A stretch of DNA of 64,000 nucleotides from positions 1,362 through 65,361 of the forward strand of contig DHEF01000054.1 of NCBI GenBank assembly GCA_002399735.1, written 5' to 3'. The DNA is from Chitinophagaceae bacterium UBA4857. Its GTDB lineage: Bacteria > Bacteroidota > Bacteroidia > Chitinophagales > Chitinophagaceae. The notes under the pieces are model-generated. The model was not told where the DNA came from and made no database searches. It was given only the letters and a program-made list of their open reading frames with translations. The position numbers were made by a program, and so were the translations under genes. Below are positions 17,435 through 28,043 of the stretch, piece by piece. Position 1 is the first letter of the stretch; every line of letters starts with the position of its first letter.

Positions 17435-18253
17435 ATGAAACTAAGCCGTCCATTTTTGTACCTGTTAGCATCCTTATTTTTTATACAGGCAGTTAGTGCG
17501 CAAAAACAACTAGCCAAAGAATTAAGTTTATATATACCCGGCGAAGACGGAAGCAATTCCGGAGCAGTGGTATGGCACCCAAAATTTAAACGTTACTACA
17601 CGTCAATGATTGGTAATGCAGTATACCCAATGGCTATCTTTAGCGATAAAGGCCATTTAATTGATGGCAACTTTGAAGCCGGTGCCGACCTACGTGGTTT
17701 ATGGTACAATGCAGCCACCAAACAAATTGAATATAATTGTTATGATGAAGGTGGTATTGGTCATTATGTTTTAAATGCTACAGGTGAAATCATCAATCGT
17801 GAAAGTGATAAAGAAGGAAGTTATCAACCGAATGAACAATCTGTTGGCACCTACAATGAAAAAGACAAACTTTTTGTATTTCCCGATAACGATTTCACTT
17901 TACTTAGTTATAAAACTATTGGTGGCGAAATAGAAAGCCGTACCAAACTTCACCTTGATTGTAGCAGTAAAAAACAAGCTGATGAAGTAAGCGACCAGGA
18001 GATGGCAGAAAGACGTGATGTACGTAATACCAGTGTACTGTACACCGGTATTAAAAACAGCGAATTTGCCGTGCTTAATATGGATAAAAATGTGATTGAA
18101 TTATATAATGGCAAAACAGGTTTAATGACCGATAAAAAAAGACTACCCGAAGGCTTTAGTGTACCACTATACCGATCATTTAATTTCAGCTACGCCAATG
18201 GCATCTGGTGGTTTTTTAATAAAGAAAACCGCACCTGGGAAGGTTACAAATAA
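17435..18253 (+). CDS. Unknown secreted protein, possible beta-propeller
   Basis: I do not recognise this 272-residue product. It has a clear signal peptide (about 1-22, ending VSAQ) and no other membrane segment. The mature part shows repeated short beta-type units with aromatic and Gly-Asn turns (VVWHPKFKRYYTSMIGN, LFVFPDNDFTLLSY, NFSYANGIWWFF), which suggests a propeller or another all-beta fold. It starts after the terminator of the YncE-type gene, so it has its own promoter. It ends one base before the stop of the convergent amidohydrolase gene, with no terminator between them. Confidence 0.7.
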   Translation: MKLSRPFLYLLASLFFIQAVSAQKQLAKELSLYIPGEDGSNSGAVVWHPKFKRYYTSMIGNAVYPMAIFSDKGHLIDGNFEAGADLRGLWYNAATKQIEYNCYDEGGIGHYVLNATGEIINRESDKEGSYQPNEQSVGTYNEKDKLFVFPDNDFTLLSYKTIGGEIESRTKLHLDCSSKKQADEVSDQEMAERRDVRNTSVLYTGIKNSEFAVLNMDKNVIELYNGKTGLMTDKKRLPEGFSVPLYRSFNFSYANGIWWFFNKENRTWEGYK

Positions 18254-18254
18254 T

Positions 18255-19574
18255 TTAACGACGGACAGGTTTTTCACCTGCCTTTTGTAAATAATCCAAG
18301 GCCAAAGATGTTAACGATCGTACGCCTAAAATAAAACTACTTTCATCAATAAAAAAATCAGGAGTGTGGTGCGGAGCAGCCTGTTCCGTGCTTACTCCTT
18401 TAGGCATAGCACCTAAAAAGTAAAACATTCCCGGTACTTTTTGCTGGTAAAAACTAAAATCTTCTGCACCGGTTTGCAACTCTACTATCGATACTTTTTC
18501 AGCACCGGCCACACGTTGTAAAGTAGGTAACATTTTTAAGGTTAGTGCTGTATCATTATTTGTTACCGGATACAAAATATCAATATCAACATCCGCCGTT
18601 GCACCGGCACTCACCGCAATATTTTTGGCTACCTCACCAATACGTTTATGTATTAATTGTTGGTGCTCGTTATTGTAAGTTCTAATAGTACCAATCATTT
18701 CTACCTTCTCCGGTATAATATTTTGTCTAATACCACCATGTATGGCACCAATACTTACAACGGCAGGGTTTTTAGTAATATCTACATTACGACTAATAAT
18801 AGCTTGTAATCCACTAATAATTTGTGCCGATGTTACAATCGGGTCAATACTTGTCCACGGCCTTGCACCATGGCTTTGTTTACCATGCACCGTAATTTTT
18901 AATTCATCCACAGCCGCCATAGTTGGGCCCGGTCTATAAGTAAGAGAACCCACCGGCGTAATTGAACTAATATGCAAACCGAATATGGCCGACACATCCG
19001 GATTTTTTAACACCCCTTGCTCTACCATTTGTTTAGCACCATATGTATCTAATCCGCTAATACCTTCTTCGGCGGGTTGAAAAATAAACTTAACAGTACC
19101 TGCAATATCATTACGCATACCGGCTAAAATTTCTGCAACACCCATTAGTATGGCTACGTGCGCATCATGCCCACAAGCATGCATTACACCGGTTTCCTGG
19201 TTATTAAAGTTTGCTTTTACGGTCGATTTAAAAGGAAGGTTCCCTCTTTCAGTAACTGGTAGTGCATCCATATCGGCACGCAAAGCCACAACAGGACCAG
19301 GTTTACCGCCTTTTAAAATACCCACAACACCGGTTACAGCAACTTGTTCCTGCACATCAATACCCAAACTTTTTAAATGCGCCGCAACAATACCCGCAGT
19401 ACGTTTTTCCTGATTACCCAACTCGGGGTTTGCATGAAAATCTCTGCGCCAGCCAATAACTTTTTGTTCCAATGTTGCGGCAGCTGCATCTACTTTTGGT
19501 TGCCATTTATTTTGTGCGCTTGCTTCAGCGGCAATAAAAACAAAAAGTACAGGTAAAAAAACTTTAGGTAACAT
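18255..19574 (-). CDS. Secreted M20-family amidohydrolase (aminoacylase/hippurate hydrolase type)
   Basis: This 439-residue metallopeptidase-fold amidohydrolase has the M20D pattern: ALRADMDALPV (metal aspartate region), HACGHDAHVAIL (metal histidines), FQPAEEG (catalytic and metal glutamates), GLHIS and the C-terminal PHHTPDFFID histidine. The lid/dimerisation domain (ELKITVHGKQSHGARPW) is intact. A signal peptide (about 1-20, ending ASAQ) places it in the periplasm, unlike most cytoplasmic relatives. It would split N-acyl amino acids such as hippurate- or IAA-amide-like substrates. It is transcribed alone, convergent with the unknown secreted gene. Confidence 0.88.
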   Translation of the reverse strand: MLPKVFLPVLFVFIAAEASAQNKWQPKVDAAAATLEQKVIGWRRDFHANPELGNQEKRTAGIVAAHLKSLGIDVQEQVAVTGVVGILKGGKPGPVVALRADMDALPVTERGNLPFKSTVKANFNNQETGVMHACGHDAHVAILMGVAEILAGMRNDIAGTVKFIFQPAEEGISGLDTYGAKQMVEQGVLKNPDVSAIFGLHISSITPVGSLTYRPGPTMAAVDELKITVHGKQSHGARPWTSIDPIVTSAQIISGLQAIISRNVDITKNPAVVSIGAIHGGIRQNIIPEKVEMIGTIRTYNNEHQQLIHKRIGEVAKNIAVSAGATADVDIDILYPVTNNDTALTLKMLPTLQRVAGAEKVSIVELQTGAEDFSFYQQKVPGMFYFLGAMPKGVSTEQAAPHHTPDFFIDESSFILGVRSLTSLALDYLQKAGEKPVRR

Positions 19575-19679
19575 AAGCAGAAATTTGTTACAGCAATTTA
19601 CTGTAATAGTGTTAATAACCTGTCATGTTAGTTTATCTAATTTTTTTGTTTCCGGTGTTCCTCCCTTGATTAAACTTTG

Positions 19680-19728
19680 GTTGCGTCGCACCCTTCAACT
19701 GCAACAACTTTATTGAACAAAGTGTAAG
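19680..19728 (+). repeat. Intergenic repeat R1, partial copy
   Basis: A short R1 fragment: GTTGCGTCGCACCCTTCAAC followed by a TTTATTGAACAAAGTGTAAG end. It lies between the divergent amidohydrolase and DUF1003 genes. Confidence 0.6.
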
Positions 19729-19798
19729 TCCGGCCCCACTCAGCTAAAACCAAAACTATTTTGGCCAAAATAATGTAGCTTTTCTAAAATTTTCATTT

Positions 19799-20443
19799 AT
19801 GAAATCGCCCTTTAATACAGCCGTATGTTCCTTCTCCGATTTTTTACAACAACAATACCCGCATGAAAAAAATCTTACCCAACTTAGCCCCGAACAAATA
19901 AGCGAAAGCCGTAAACAATACATTGACGAACTGTTACATGCCGAGCTGGGTGAGTTAAACGATGTAGAAAAAATGGTAGCTAAAAGTATTCGCCAGAAAC
20001 AACTGGCCATACCGCATAAACATAAACATGCTACACCCCCAACCTTTGCCGATAAACTGGCCGATAGAGTGGCAGCCTTTGGCGGTAGCTGGAATTTTAT
20101 CATTCTTTTTTTGGTGATACTGATCATCTGGATGCTGGTAAACGTATTTTTATTACACAACAAAGGTTTTGATCCCTATCCCTTTATCTTAATGAACCTG
20201 ATACTATCATGCATTGCAGCCTTACAAGCACCGGTTATTATGATGAGCCAGAACCGGCAAGAAGCCAAAGACCGTGACCGTGCTGAGCATGATTACAAAG
20301 TAAACCTGAAAGCCGAAGTTGAGATACGAATGCTGCACGAAAAGCTGGACCATATTTTATTACACCAAAACAAACGCCTGTTACAAATACAGGAAGTACA
20401 AATGGAAATGATGGAAAGTATTGGACGAAAATTGGATAAATAA
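19799..20443 (+). CDS. DUF1003 membrane protein
   Basis: The 214-residue protein fits DUF1003. After a cytoplasmic N-terminal region of about 85 residues come ADKLADRVAAFGGSWNFI, a first helix (IILFLVILIIWMLVNVFLL), the conserved FDPYPFILMNLILSC loop-helix and QAPVIMMSQNRQ. A charged coiled-coil-like tail of about 75 residues ends the protein (EHDYKVNLKAEVEIRMLHEKL). Two membrane-spanning segments with both ends inside are expected. Function is unknown; relatives are described only by the domain. It stands alone and is followed by a long AT-rich gap. Confidence 0.88.
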   Translation: MKSPFNTAVCSFSDFLQQQYPHEKNLTQLSPEQISESRKQYIDELLHAELGELNDVEKMVAKSIRQKQLAIPHKHKHATPPTFADKLADRVAAFGGSWNFIILFLVILIIWMLVNVFLLHNKGFDPYPFILMNLILSCIAALQAPVIMMSQNRQEAKDRDRAEHDYKVNLKAEVEIRMLHEKLDHILLHQNKRLLQIQEVQMEMMESIGRKLDK

Positions 20444-21453
20444 ATTTAATACAGCTCTTAAAAGTTTACGTAAACCCATTAATACCTTATAGGCACAGTT
20501 ACAAGCTTCAAAAAAGAGGTAAGCACACTAAAAAAGTATGCAAAATGTTTAACTTTTTTGGTGCAATGGTAACAAATCATTGCCACCATTGTACCAACAA
20601 TAAAATACATTTGCTGTCAAAAAATGAAAAATAAACAATGAAAGAAAAAATAAAACTCTTATAATTAATAAATACACAGCTTGTATTAAGACAATAATAT
20701 TACGTTATACAAAAATTTTCCTCATTATTTTCCTTTATTTATTTTTTTAAAGGCCGAAACAAAGTAGATATTAAAAAAGATTATAATACATTTAATCGAT
20801 ATTGCCAAATTTATTTTTCATTATAATATTTTTCCTGTACGTTTGCAATCGCTTGCAGTTAATAGTAATTGCACACTTGCTCCTATCATATCACACCAAC
20901 TATTACATTCACTAATTATAAATTGTAGTATGGTTTAAAACCATAATTAGTAGCACCAATTAAGATAACATTGGTAATTGCGGCAGGCTGTTTTGTGTAT
21001 TAAAGTTGTTTTACTGTTCCTACTTAAAGTTTGATTTAGTAGCCCACTAAATGCTTGTGCTATGAATATTATAATCATATTTTATTTATAAAAATATAAT
21101 ATACCTAATTACTCCTTCTCCTGTGTCATTATTAACTACCGAAAAAAACAATCAATTCATGCTAAAAGCCTGTTACCTAACACAGTTTTTACTCCCTCCC
21201 GAATCCAGTATTGCTCATACTACTTACTTGTTAAGAACATAAGATCCATTATTTAACCAAGTTGTTTGCACCATTTTAGTACTGCCTGGTTTTAAATTAA
21301 TCTTTTAAAACAACTGCTATGTGATAATAACTATTACATAGTAATAATACCTATTTGGCTATGCCTTTAGGTAAAGGGGTGTTTTATGCCTCAAAATAAC
21401 CATGAAATACATACCAGCTAAGCAAATTATTTCTCTATAAAATTGTTACTGTT
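20444..21453. other. AT-rich gene-free kilobase with nested inverted repeats
   Basis: No ORF of credible coding character is present on either strand. A nested inverted repeat lies at 20912-20950: CTAATTAT (20912-20919) matches ATAATTAG (20943-20950), and TATGGTTT (20929-20936) matches AAACCATA (20938-20945). A weaker CCAAT/ATTGG pair follows within 30 bases. The stretch precedes the large T9SS cargo gene and may hold its promoter and a long leader. Confidence 0.6.
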
Positions 21454-24400
21454 ATGAAAAAAACATTACTCTTATTTTACGCATCGTCATATTATTCACT
21501 AAAAAAAATAAATGTAGTTACACTTGCGCTAATTGTATTATTAAGTCTTCCAAAAATAATTTTTGCAGAAGGAAGTAAAGATTTATATCCTGTTAATAAC
21601 CCATCATTGCCGGGGTACCGTTCCTTTCTCATGGCAAGACCCTTCAATGCAAATTTTGGAGCATTTGACCCATACAAAAACCCCGGTATTATGCGGGTTT
21701 ACGCAAGAGCCGGTGAAACAATTTATTTAGGTTCCAGTGTGCTTGGTAAACAAGTTACTACGGCCGATCCAATTGGCAGTATTGTACTTCGTAATCCATC
21801 CGGCACACAAGTACAACTGTTTTATGGTACAAACACTACTACAGGTATTAATACATTAGGCAGTACAAATGGTTTAATATCAAATAGAACGCAAGAATTA
21901 GCCGGCCCTAACCGCCCTGGTGTAACCACCGGTTACGAGGCATTAAAATATGTTGTACCCGCTGGCGGCGGTGGCATTTACGAAGTACAATTTAATTCTT
22001 TAGGTGCCGGAACCAACTTTGCCGGTACAGCAGGTACTCCCCCCGTTTCTCCCGATTGGGTGCCTGCAGGTGCAAGTACCTGGATACAACCGGTTGCCAC
22101 CACATCCTCCGCGTTAATTTTAGCATGGGATGTATCAGTGGGCGCTGCTGGTAATGCAGGCAGCTTAATAACCGGTCGTTTATACTCCAACGTAATAAAC
22201 CTTGTTGGCCCTAATTCTATTTTTAATGTGCCCTCTTTCTTCGGCAAATTTGTAGTATTAACAAAATCAGGATATTCCTATACCGTTGATGCCAATGGTA
22301 TTAATGGAGCCGCATTTAATTTTTTTAGTAACACAAACGGAATTAGGGTTCCGGGAACAAATAACCCTGCCTATACCAGTTTAGGATATAGTGATAATAC
22401 AAGTTTTAGTAATAATATTGCTCCCCGTATCCACGACCCCCGTTTGCCCGATAACGGCGATAACATAACCAATAAAATATTTTACAATATACCCGACGCA
22501 AGTCTGCCAACAGATGCAAATGTGTATTATAATGGTAATGAAACTGCAGGCAGCAACGCTGCAACTACCACCTGGCTAAAAAGAACGGTAACAGAACCCT
22601 TGTTATCAGATGTATCGGTTACCTGTGATGGTCGAATTGCCTTTACCAGTAATATACAAGGCACTTACCGTATTTTTATAGATGTTAACCCCGGTACCCC
22701 TCCCGCTGCACCGGCAAACCGCTACGAAGAAACACAAGATGTATATTTAACCGGCGATGCTAAAGTAGGCCGTAATGTTATACACTGGAATCAAAGAAAT
22801 GGCAATAATGTTAAAGTACCGGTAGGTAATCCGGTGGACATTATTATACAGTTAGCTGATGATATATCAGAAGTACACTTTCCTTTAGCTGATATGGAAA
22901 GTAACAAAAACGGCATTAAAATTTATTTAAACAATGCTGCAGGTGCTCCTATTTTAACGCGGGACACTGTTTTTTGGAACGATGTAGATATTATTGCATT
23001 AACCAGCCAACGGGCCTCTAACCCGCAATCAAACCGGTTATTAGGTCGTAATAGCGAAACCAACGGGCATATATGGGGTACTACCCTTACTACACCTACT
23101 AATACAAGTACCGGTGGCGCTAACGCAGAAGGTGTAAATTATGGTAATAACAGAATGTTAGATACCTGGACATTTGTTAAAGCAAGCGCCTCTTACAATA
23201 TTTCGGCTATATGTGTGGGCATATGTGGTAATGTTTACCACGATAACGACGGTAACGCCAATGTAAACCCAAGCGGTGGCACTATACCTGCCGGTATTTA
23301 TGCCAACTTAGTTGATAATGCCGGAAATGTAGTGCAATCCGTACCGGTTGATGAAGACGGTGGATATTCTTTTCTTGGACTTAGTAATGTTAATACAACG
23401 TATACCATACGTTTAACAACAGGTGTTACGGCTATTGGCTCACCACTTAGCGCTACTACCTTACCCGCAGGATGGAGCAATACAGGACAAGTTATTGGCG
23501 ACGAAACAGCAGGAAACGACGGCAATGCTGCTGATGGTGCACTTACTGTAACTATTGTAATGAATGGCGACCCAATTGTTAATGCCAATTTTGGTATTAA
23601 TGCTGCACCGGTTACCATTAGCGGTACCGTGTTTAACGATAATAATGCAGATGCCTTAATTGCCGGAGCCGGCGAAGTAGGTACAAACGGTGGTGATAAT
23701 AACCTTACGGTTTATTTGGTAGATGCAAGCGGTAATATTGTTAGCAGCTCGGTAGTTAATGCAAGCACCGGAGCTTATAGCTTTAACAATGCGGCAATGC
23801 CAGCAACCCCTTACACTGTTGTTCTAAGTACACAAGCAGGTTTAGCCAACGGAACAGCAGCACCAGCTACTGCAAGTGTCCCAAGCGGTTATGTAAGTAC
23901 AGGCGAATCTTATGGTACAGGTAATAATGCAGGCACAGGTACACAAACCGGTGCAGGTAACACCCAACCCGGTATTATTGCAGTTACTCCTTCAATTACC
24001 GGTACTACCAATGTTAACTTTGGCATTAACCAACCGCCTGCAGCTAATGATGCTACAGAGCCTAATCGCTCAAACCCGGGCGGTACTAACCGTGTTGATA
24101 TTACCAATCAATTTGTAAGCAGCGATGCTAACGGTGGTATTGTTACCTCGTTAACTATTACAAGTTTACCAACTAATGCCACCAGCATTACTGTTGGCAC
24201 TACCACTTATTATGCTAACAATGCTGCAATACCGGCACAGTGCCCTACGGCAACTTGTTTAGTTTTCCCTGCAACGGGTGGTGTAACCATTGCTACCAAT
24301 AATAGCGGTACGCCACAAAGCCCTATTAGTGTTGACCCTATTGATGGTACTACTACCGTTGAAGTGCCTTATACCGTTACGGATAATGCAGGTTTAACCA

Positions 24401-25383
24401 GTAACCCGGCAACAATAACACTGCCTTTTATTGCACCTATAAGCTTTAGTGGTGTTGTGTTTAACGATGTTAATGAAAATGCAACTCAGGACAATGGCGA
24501 ACAGGTTATTAATGGCAGTATAGTCCCAATTACCGTTTATCTTATTGATGCCGATGGGAATGTAGTTAGCAGTGCTCCTTTACAAGCCGATGGTAGTTAT
24601 ACCGTGTATGGATTGCCTAACACTCCCTATACAATACAATTAAATACTACCGAAAAAACAAATGTACCGCTTGCAGCTCCTTCTATGAGTATTCCTGCCG
24701 GTTACCATAATATTGGTTGGGAGTATGGCAACAATAATACTACCGGAACCGGCGAAATAAAAAGCAATACAGGTATTATTATCCTTAATGCATCCGGTAC
24801 GGTTACTAATGCAAACTTTGCCTTGAAATTTGGTAGCTTATTACCGGTAGCGTTGGTAAAATTTGTTGCAACAAAACAACAAGGTTATACCCTATTACAA
24901 TGGACTACGGCCTTAGAACAAAACAATAAAGGATTCGAAATTTTGCGCAGCTACAATGGTAACAACTGGAACCCAATTGGCTTTGTAAACAGTGCTGGCC
25001 AAAATGGTAACAGCACCCAAAAAACCGAATACAACTTTAAAGATTTAACCTCAAATAACGGCAACGTGTATTACAGGTTAAACCAAGTAGATTTTGATGG
25101 CAAAGCTACTTTATCAAATATTGTGGTATTAAGTTTTGATAATGCAAAAACAATTACAGCTTACCCTAACCCGGTTACCAACCAATTAAACATAAATGGT
25201 TTAAGCGGAAACGAAATAGTTAAAGTAATTAACCTTACCGGCAAACAAGTAAATACAGTACACGCCAACGGTAACCAAACCTTGCAAGTATTGTTTAACA
25301 AACTACCGGCAGGTATGTATTTTGTAACTATTGTAAAACCAAATGGCAATACAACAAACGTAAAAGTTGTAAAAAATAATTAG
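21454..25383 (+). CDS. Large secreted SdrD-B-like repeat protein with T9SS sorting domain
   Basis: The 1309-residue protein begins with a hydrophobic export segment (about 17-37, LALIVLLSLPKIIFA). The first half, to about 580, is beta-rich and unassigned. Then come at least three SdrD-B/Cna-B-like modules starting at about residues 590, 715 and 1000, each with the pattern G-x-VFND-N...G...VYLVDA-GN-V-SS...GSYTV. The C-terminus (from about 1230, AYPNPVTNQLNINGL to LPAGMYFVTIVKPNG) is a type A T9SS sorting domain. It is therefore expected to be exported by T9SS and anchored or released at the surface. Adhesion or a matrix role is likely. It is monocistronic, with an intrinsic terminator close behind. 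Confidence 0.82.
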   Translation: MKKTLLLFYASSYYSLKKINVVTLALIVLLSLPKIIFAEGSKDLYPVNNPSLPGYRSFLMARPFNANFGAFDPYKNPGIMRVYARAGETIYLGSSVLGKQVTTADPIGSIVLRNPSGTQVQLFYGTNTTTGINTLGSTNGLISNRTQELAGPNRPGVTTGYEALKYVVPAGGGGIYEVQFNSLGAGTNFAGTAGTPPVSPDWVPAGASTWIQPVATTSSALILAWDVSVGAAGNAGSLITGRLYSNVINLVGPNSIFNVPSFFGKFVVLTKSGYSYTVDANGINGAAFNFFSNTNGIRVPGTNNPAYTSLGYSDNTSFSNNIAPRIHDPRLPDNGDNITNKIFYNIPDASLPTDANVYYNGNETAGSNAATTTWLKRTVTEPLLSDVSVTCDGRIAFTSNIQGTYRIFIDVNPGTPPAAPANRYEETQDVYLTGDAKVGRNVIHWNQRNGNNVKVPVGNPVDIIIQLADDISEVHFPLADMESNKNGIKIYLNNAAGAPILTRDTVFWNDVDIIALTSQRASNPQSNRLLGRNSETNGHIWGTTLTTPTNTSTGGANAEGVNYGNNRMLDTWTFVKASASYNISAICVGICGNVYHDNDGNANVNPSGGTIPAGIYANLVDNAGNVVQSVPVDEDGGYSFLGLSNVNTTYTIRLTTGVTAIGSPLSATTLPAGWSNTGQVIGDETAGNDGNAADGALTVTIVMNGDPIVNANFGINAAPVTISGTVFNDNNADALIAGAGEVGTNGGDNNLTVYLVDASGNIVSSSVVNASTGAYSFNNAAMPATPYTVVLSTQAGLANGTAAPATASVPSGYVSTGESYGTGNNAGTGTQTGAGNTQPGIIAVTPSITGTTNVNFGINQPPAANDATEPNRSNPGGTNRVDITNQFVSSDANGGIVTSLTITSLPTNATSITVGTTTYYANNAAIPAQCPTATCLVFPATGGVTIATNNSGTPQSPISVDPIDGTTTVEVPYTVTDNAGLTSNPATITLPFIAPISFSGVVFNDVNENATQDNGEQVINGSIVPITVYLIDADGNVVSSAPLQADGSYTVYGLPNTPYTIQLNTTEKTNVPLAAPSMSIPAGYHNIGWEYGNNNTTGTGEIKSNTGIIILNASGTVTNANFALKFGSLLPVALVKFVATKQQGYTLLQWTTALEQNNKGFEILRSYNGNNWNPIGFVNSAGQNGNSTQKTEYNFKDLTSNNGNVYYRLNQVDFDGKATLSNIVVLSFDNAKTITAYPNPVTNQLNINGLSGNEIVKVINLTGKQVNTVHANGNQTLQVLFNKLPAGMYFVTIVKPNGNTTNVKVVKNN

Positions 25384-25404
25384 GTTTTATTTATAGGTAA
25401 TTTA

Positions 25405-25440
25405 TAAAAAAGGGCTGCTACATTTAGCAGTCCTTTTTTT
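25405..25440 (+). terminator. Terminator after the T9SS cargo gene
   Basis: A long stem, AAAAAAGGGCTGCTA with TAGCAGTCCTTTTTT (one G-T pair), closes a four-base loop; A- and T-runs flank it on either side, so it could act in both directions. Confidence 0.88.
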
Positions 25441-25702
25441 ATAGCTTGTTGTTTAACATAGTATTTTTATTTTGAGCCTCTCAACCTTAGTAATACGAAT
25501 CAACATCGTGTTATGCCGGGTTAACCTGTAATTGCATTTAATACTTTAATGCATTAGTTTTAAGCTGAAGGCTTAATGCATAAAGCTGAAAGCTAATTGG
25601 TCTATTATTTTTAAGCCCATAACCATTTTGTTAATAATAACAAGGCGATGCTTTAATATGCTGAGGAAAAACCGTAGCAAAACACGATGATGCACAAAGA
25701 AC

Positions 25703-25808
25703 CGGATTCCCGAAATAAATTCGGGATGCTGCATTTTGGCCAATAGAATTAATGCAGCAGAACGGAGCGTCGCAAGGGACGATCAATCAGGGCTATGCAG
25801 CCGGTAAA
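25703..25808 (-). repeat. Intergenic repeat R1, reversed, with palindrome insert
   Basis: This lies in the 515-base gap before htpG. It reads, reversed, TTACCGGCTGCAT, GATCGTC, TTGCGACGCT and AATTCTATTGG. A TCCCGAA-ATAAA-TTCGGGA hairpin sits at 25708-25726. Between the terminator and this unit (25441-25702) I see only AT-rich sequence with AAGCTGAAGGCTTA-type short repeats. Confidence 0.6.
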
Positions 25809-25898
25809 CAAATCCATTTCTGCCAGTTTGTCCCATTTACCCTGTTTGGAACAGCTATTGCTAAGATGGTTTGTTATTTGTAAAAAATTTAAACCATT

Positions 25899-27788
25899 AT
25901 GCAAGAAAAAGGCTCTATCTCCATACACACGGAGAATATTTTCCCCATTATTAAGAAGTTTTTATACTCTGACCACGAGATTTTTTTGCGTGAGTTGGCT
26001 TCTAACGCAGTAGATGCGACACAAAAAATTAAACGCTTAGCGTCATTAGGACAGTTTAAAGGCGAGCTGGGCGACCTGCAAGTGGAAATAAGCTTTGACG
26101 AAAAAGCAAAAATTATTACCATCAGCGATCGTGGTATTGGTATGACCGGCGAGGAAATAAAAAAATATATTAACCAGATTGCATTTTCGGGTGCTACCGA
26201 GTTTGTGGAGAAATTTAAAGATGCCAAAGATGCAAACGAACTAATTGGCAAATTTGGTTTAGGATTTTACTCGGCCTTTATGGTGGCCGATAAAGTGGAA
26301 ATTGAAACATTATCTTACCAGGAAGGTGCCACACCTGCACGTTGGGTTTGCGATGGTAGTACAGAATATGAATTAACTGACGGCACACGTTTACACCGTG
26401 GTACCGATATTATTTTACACATTAATAAAGATTCCGAAGAGTTTTTACAACAACAAAAACTACAGGAAATATTAACCAAGTATTGTCCGTTTTTACCGGT
26501 ACCTATTAAGTTTGGTACCAGAACAAACTCTGTACCCGATGGCGAAGATGCCGAAGGTAAACCAAAATACAAACAGGTAGAGATTGATAATATCATTAAC
26601 AACACGCACCCTATCTGGATTAAACAACCCAGCGAATTAACGGATGAAGATTACCTGAATTTTTACAAGGAGTTATATCCTTTTTCAGATGATCCTTTAT
26701 TCTGGATTCATTTGAATGTGGATTATCCGTTTAACCTTACCGGTGTATTGTATTTCCCTAAGGTTAAAAAAGATGTAGAGCTGCGTCCAAACAAAATAAA
26801 GTTGTTTAGCCGCCAGGTATTTATTACCGATGAGGTGAAAGATATTGTACCGGAATTTTTAATGTTGTTACATGGTGTAATTGATTCGCCGGATATTCCG
26901 TTAAACGTATCACGCAGTTTTTTACAAGCCGATGGTAACGTAAAAAAAATAAACACCTACATTACTAAAAAAGTAGCTGATAAACTGGCCGAACATTTTA
27001 ATAAAGATCGTGCAGGTTACGAAGCCAAATGGGACGATATTGGACTGTTTGTAAAATACGGTATGATTGCCGATGATAAATTTTACGAAAAAGCCCAACA
27101 CTTTGCCTTATTGCAAAACACCCATAAAGAAACCTTTACTCTAGAAGAGTATCATAACAAAGTAAAAGAAAACCAAACCAATAAAGATGGGCAGGTTGTT
27201 TACCTGTACACCAACGATACCGGCAAGCAGGATGGTTTTATACAAACCGCTAACAGCAAGGGTTACGATGTATTGTTAATGGATGCACCATTGGACAACC
27301 ACTTTATTAGCCACCTGGAACAAAAGCTGGAAAAAACGCAGGTAAAACGTGTAGATGCTGATACTATTGATAACCTGATTAGCAAAACCGATGCACCCGA
27401 ACTGGCATTAACCGAAGAACAAAGCACAGCGTTAAAAACGGTTTTTGAAACGGCTATTGCCAAACCCGAAATGCAGGTAACGGTTGCCGCCTTACAGGCC
27501 GATGATATGCCGGTTACCGTAACCATGGACGAGTTTATGCGTCGCATGAAAGACATGGCTGCCATGGGCGGCGGCGGTATGATGAATTTTTATGGCAACA
27601 TACCCGACAGTTATAAAGTAACGGTTAACGGTAATCACCCATTAATTATTCGTCTGGCACAAATGGATGATGAGGCTACAAAAAATGGTTTAGCCAAACA
27701 AGCTTTTGATCTGGCATTATTATCACAAGGCCTGTTAAACGGCAGCGAGTTAACCAGCTTTATTAAACGCAGTGTAGAAAAGCTGTAA
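25899..27788 (+). CDS. htpG: Chaperone HtpG (bacterial Hsp90)
   Basis: This 629-residue cytoplasmic chaperone is recognisable throughout. The N-terminal GHKL ATPase has FLRELASNAVDA, ISDRGIGMTGEE and IGKFGLGFYSAFMVADKV. The middle domain has PIWIKQPSELTDEDY and LPLNVSRSFLQ-like sequence (DIPLNVSRSFLQAD). The C-terminal dimerisation domain ends DLALLSQGLLNGSELTSFIKRS. Length is normal for Bacteroidota HtpG. It is a single gene with its own intrinsic terminator and no obvious heat-shock element that I can support. Confidence 0.97.
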   Translation: MQEKGSISIHTENIFPIIKKFLYSDHEIFLRELASNAVDATQKIKRLASLGQFKGELGDLQVEISFDEKAKIITISDRGIGMTGEEIKKYINQIAFSGATEFVEKFKDAKDANELIGKFGLGFYSAFMVADKVEIETLSYQEGATPARWVCDGSTEYELTDGTRLHRGTDIILHINKDSEEFLQQQKLQEILTKYCPFLPVPIKFGTRTNSVPDGEDAEGKPKYKQVEIDNIINNTHPIWIKQPSELTDEDYLNFYKELYPFSDDPLFWIHLNVDYPFNLTGVLYFPKVKKDVELRPNKIKLFSRQVFITDEVKDIVPEFLMLLHGVIDSPDIPLNVSRSFLQADGNVKKINTYITKKVADKLAEHFNKDRAGYEAKWDDIGLFVKYGMIADDKFYEKAQHFALLQNTHKETFTLEEYHNKVKENQTNKDGQVVYLYTNDTGKQDGFIQTANSKGYDVLLMDAPLDNHFISHLEQKLEKTQVKRVDADTIDNLISKTDAPELALTEEQSTALKTVFETAIAKPEMQVTVAALQADDMPVTVTMDEFMRRMKDMAAMGGGGMMNFYGNIPDSYKVTVNGNHPLIIRLAQMDDEATKNGLAKQAFDLALLSQGLLNGSELTSFIKRSVEKL

Positions 27789-27803
27789 ATTAATTTACAT
27801 AGT

Positions 27804-27838
27804 CAAAAGCCGTCACAGTAATTTTGACGGCTTTTTTA
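27804..27838 (+). terminator. Rho-independent terminator after htpG
   Basis: AAAAGCCGTCA (27805-27815) pairs with TGACGGCTTTT (27825-27835) around a nine-base loop, then T-rich sequence. The remaining gap to 28043 holds a weak R1-like stretch (about 27905-27958, CTACTATCAGCTTTAG) and nothing else I can support. Confidence 0.92.
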
Positions 27839-28043
27839 TTTCTATACTTCTTCCCTTATACCTCTTTCTACTCATAACTTATTACTTAAAACTTACCACT
27901 TATTAGGGGCTCTCAACTGCAGTACTACTATCAGCTTTAGTCCACTGCCCGGCTACAATCTTTTGTTCCTGCCTCACAAAAGTATTTTCGCCTAAGCAGT
28001 GCAGCCCTTCGTCTGTTTAACATTTTTCAGCAATTATTTGGCA

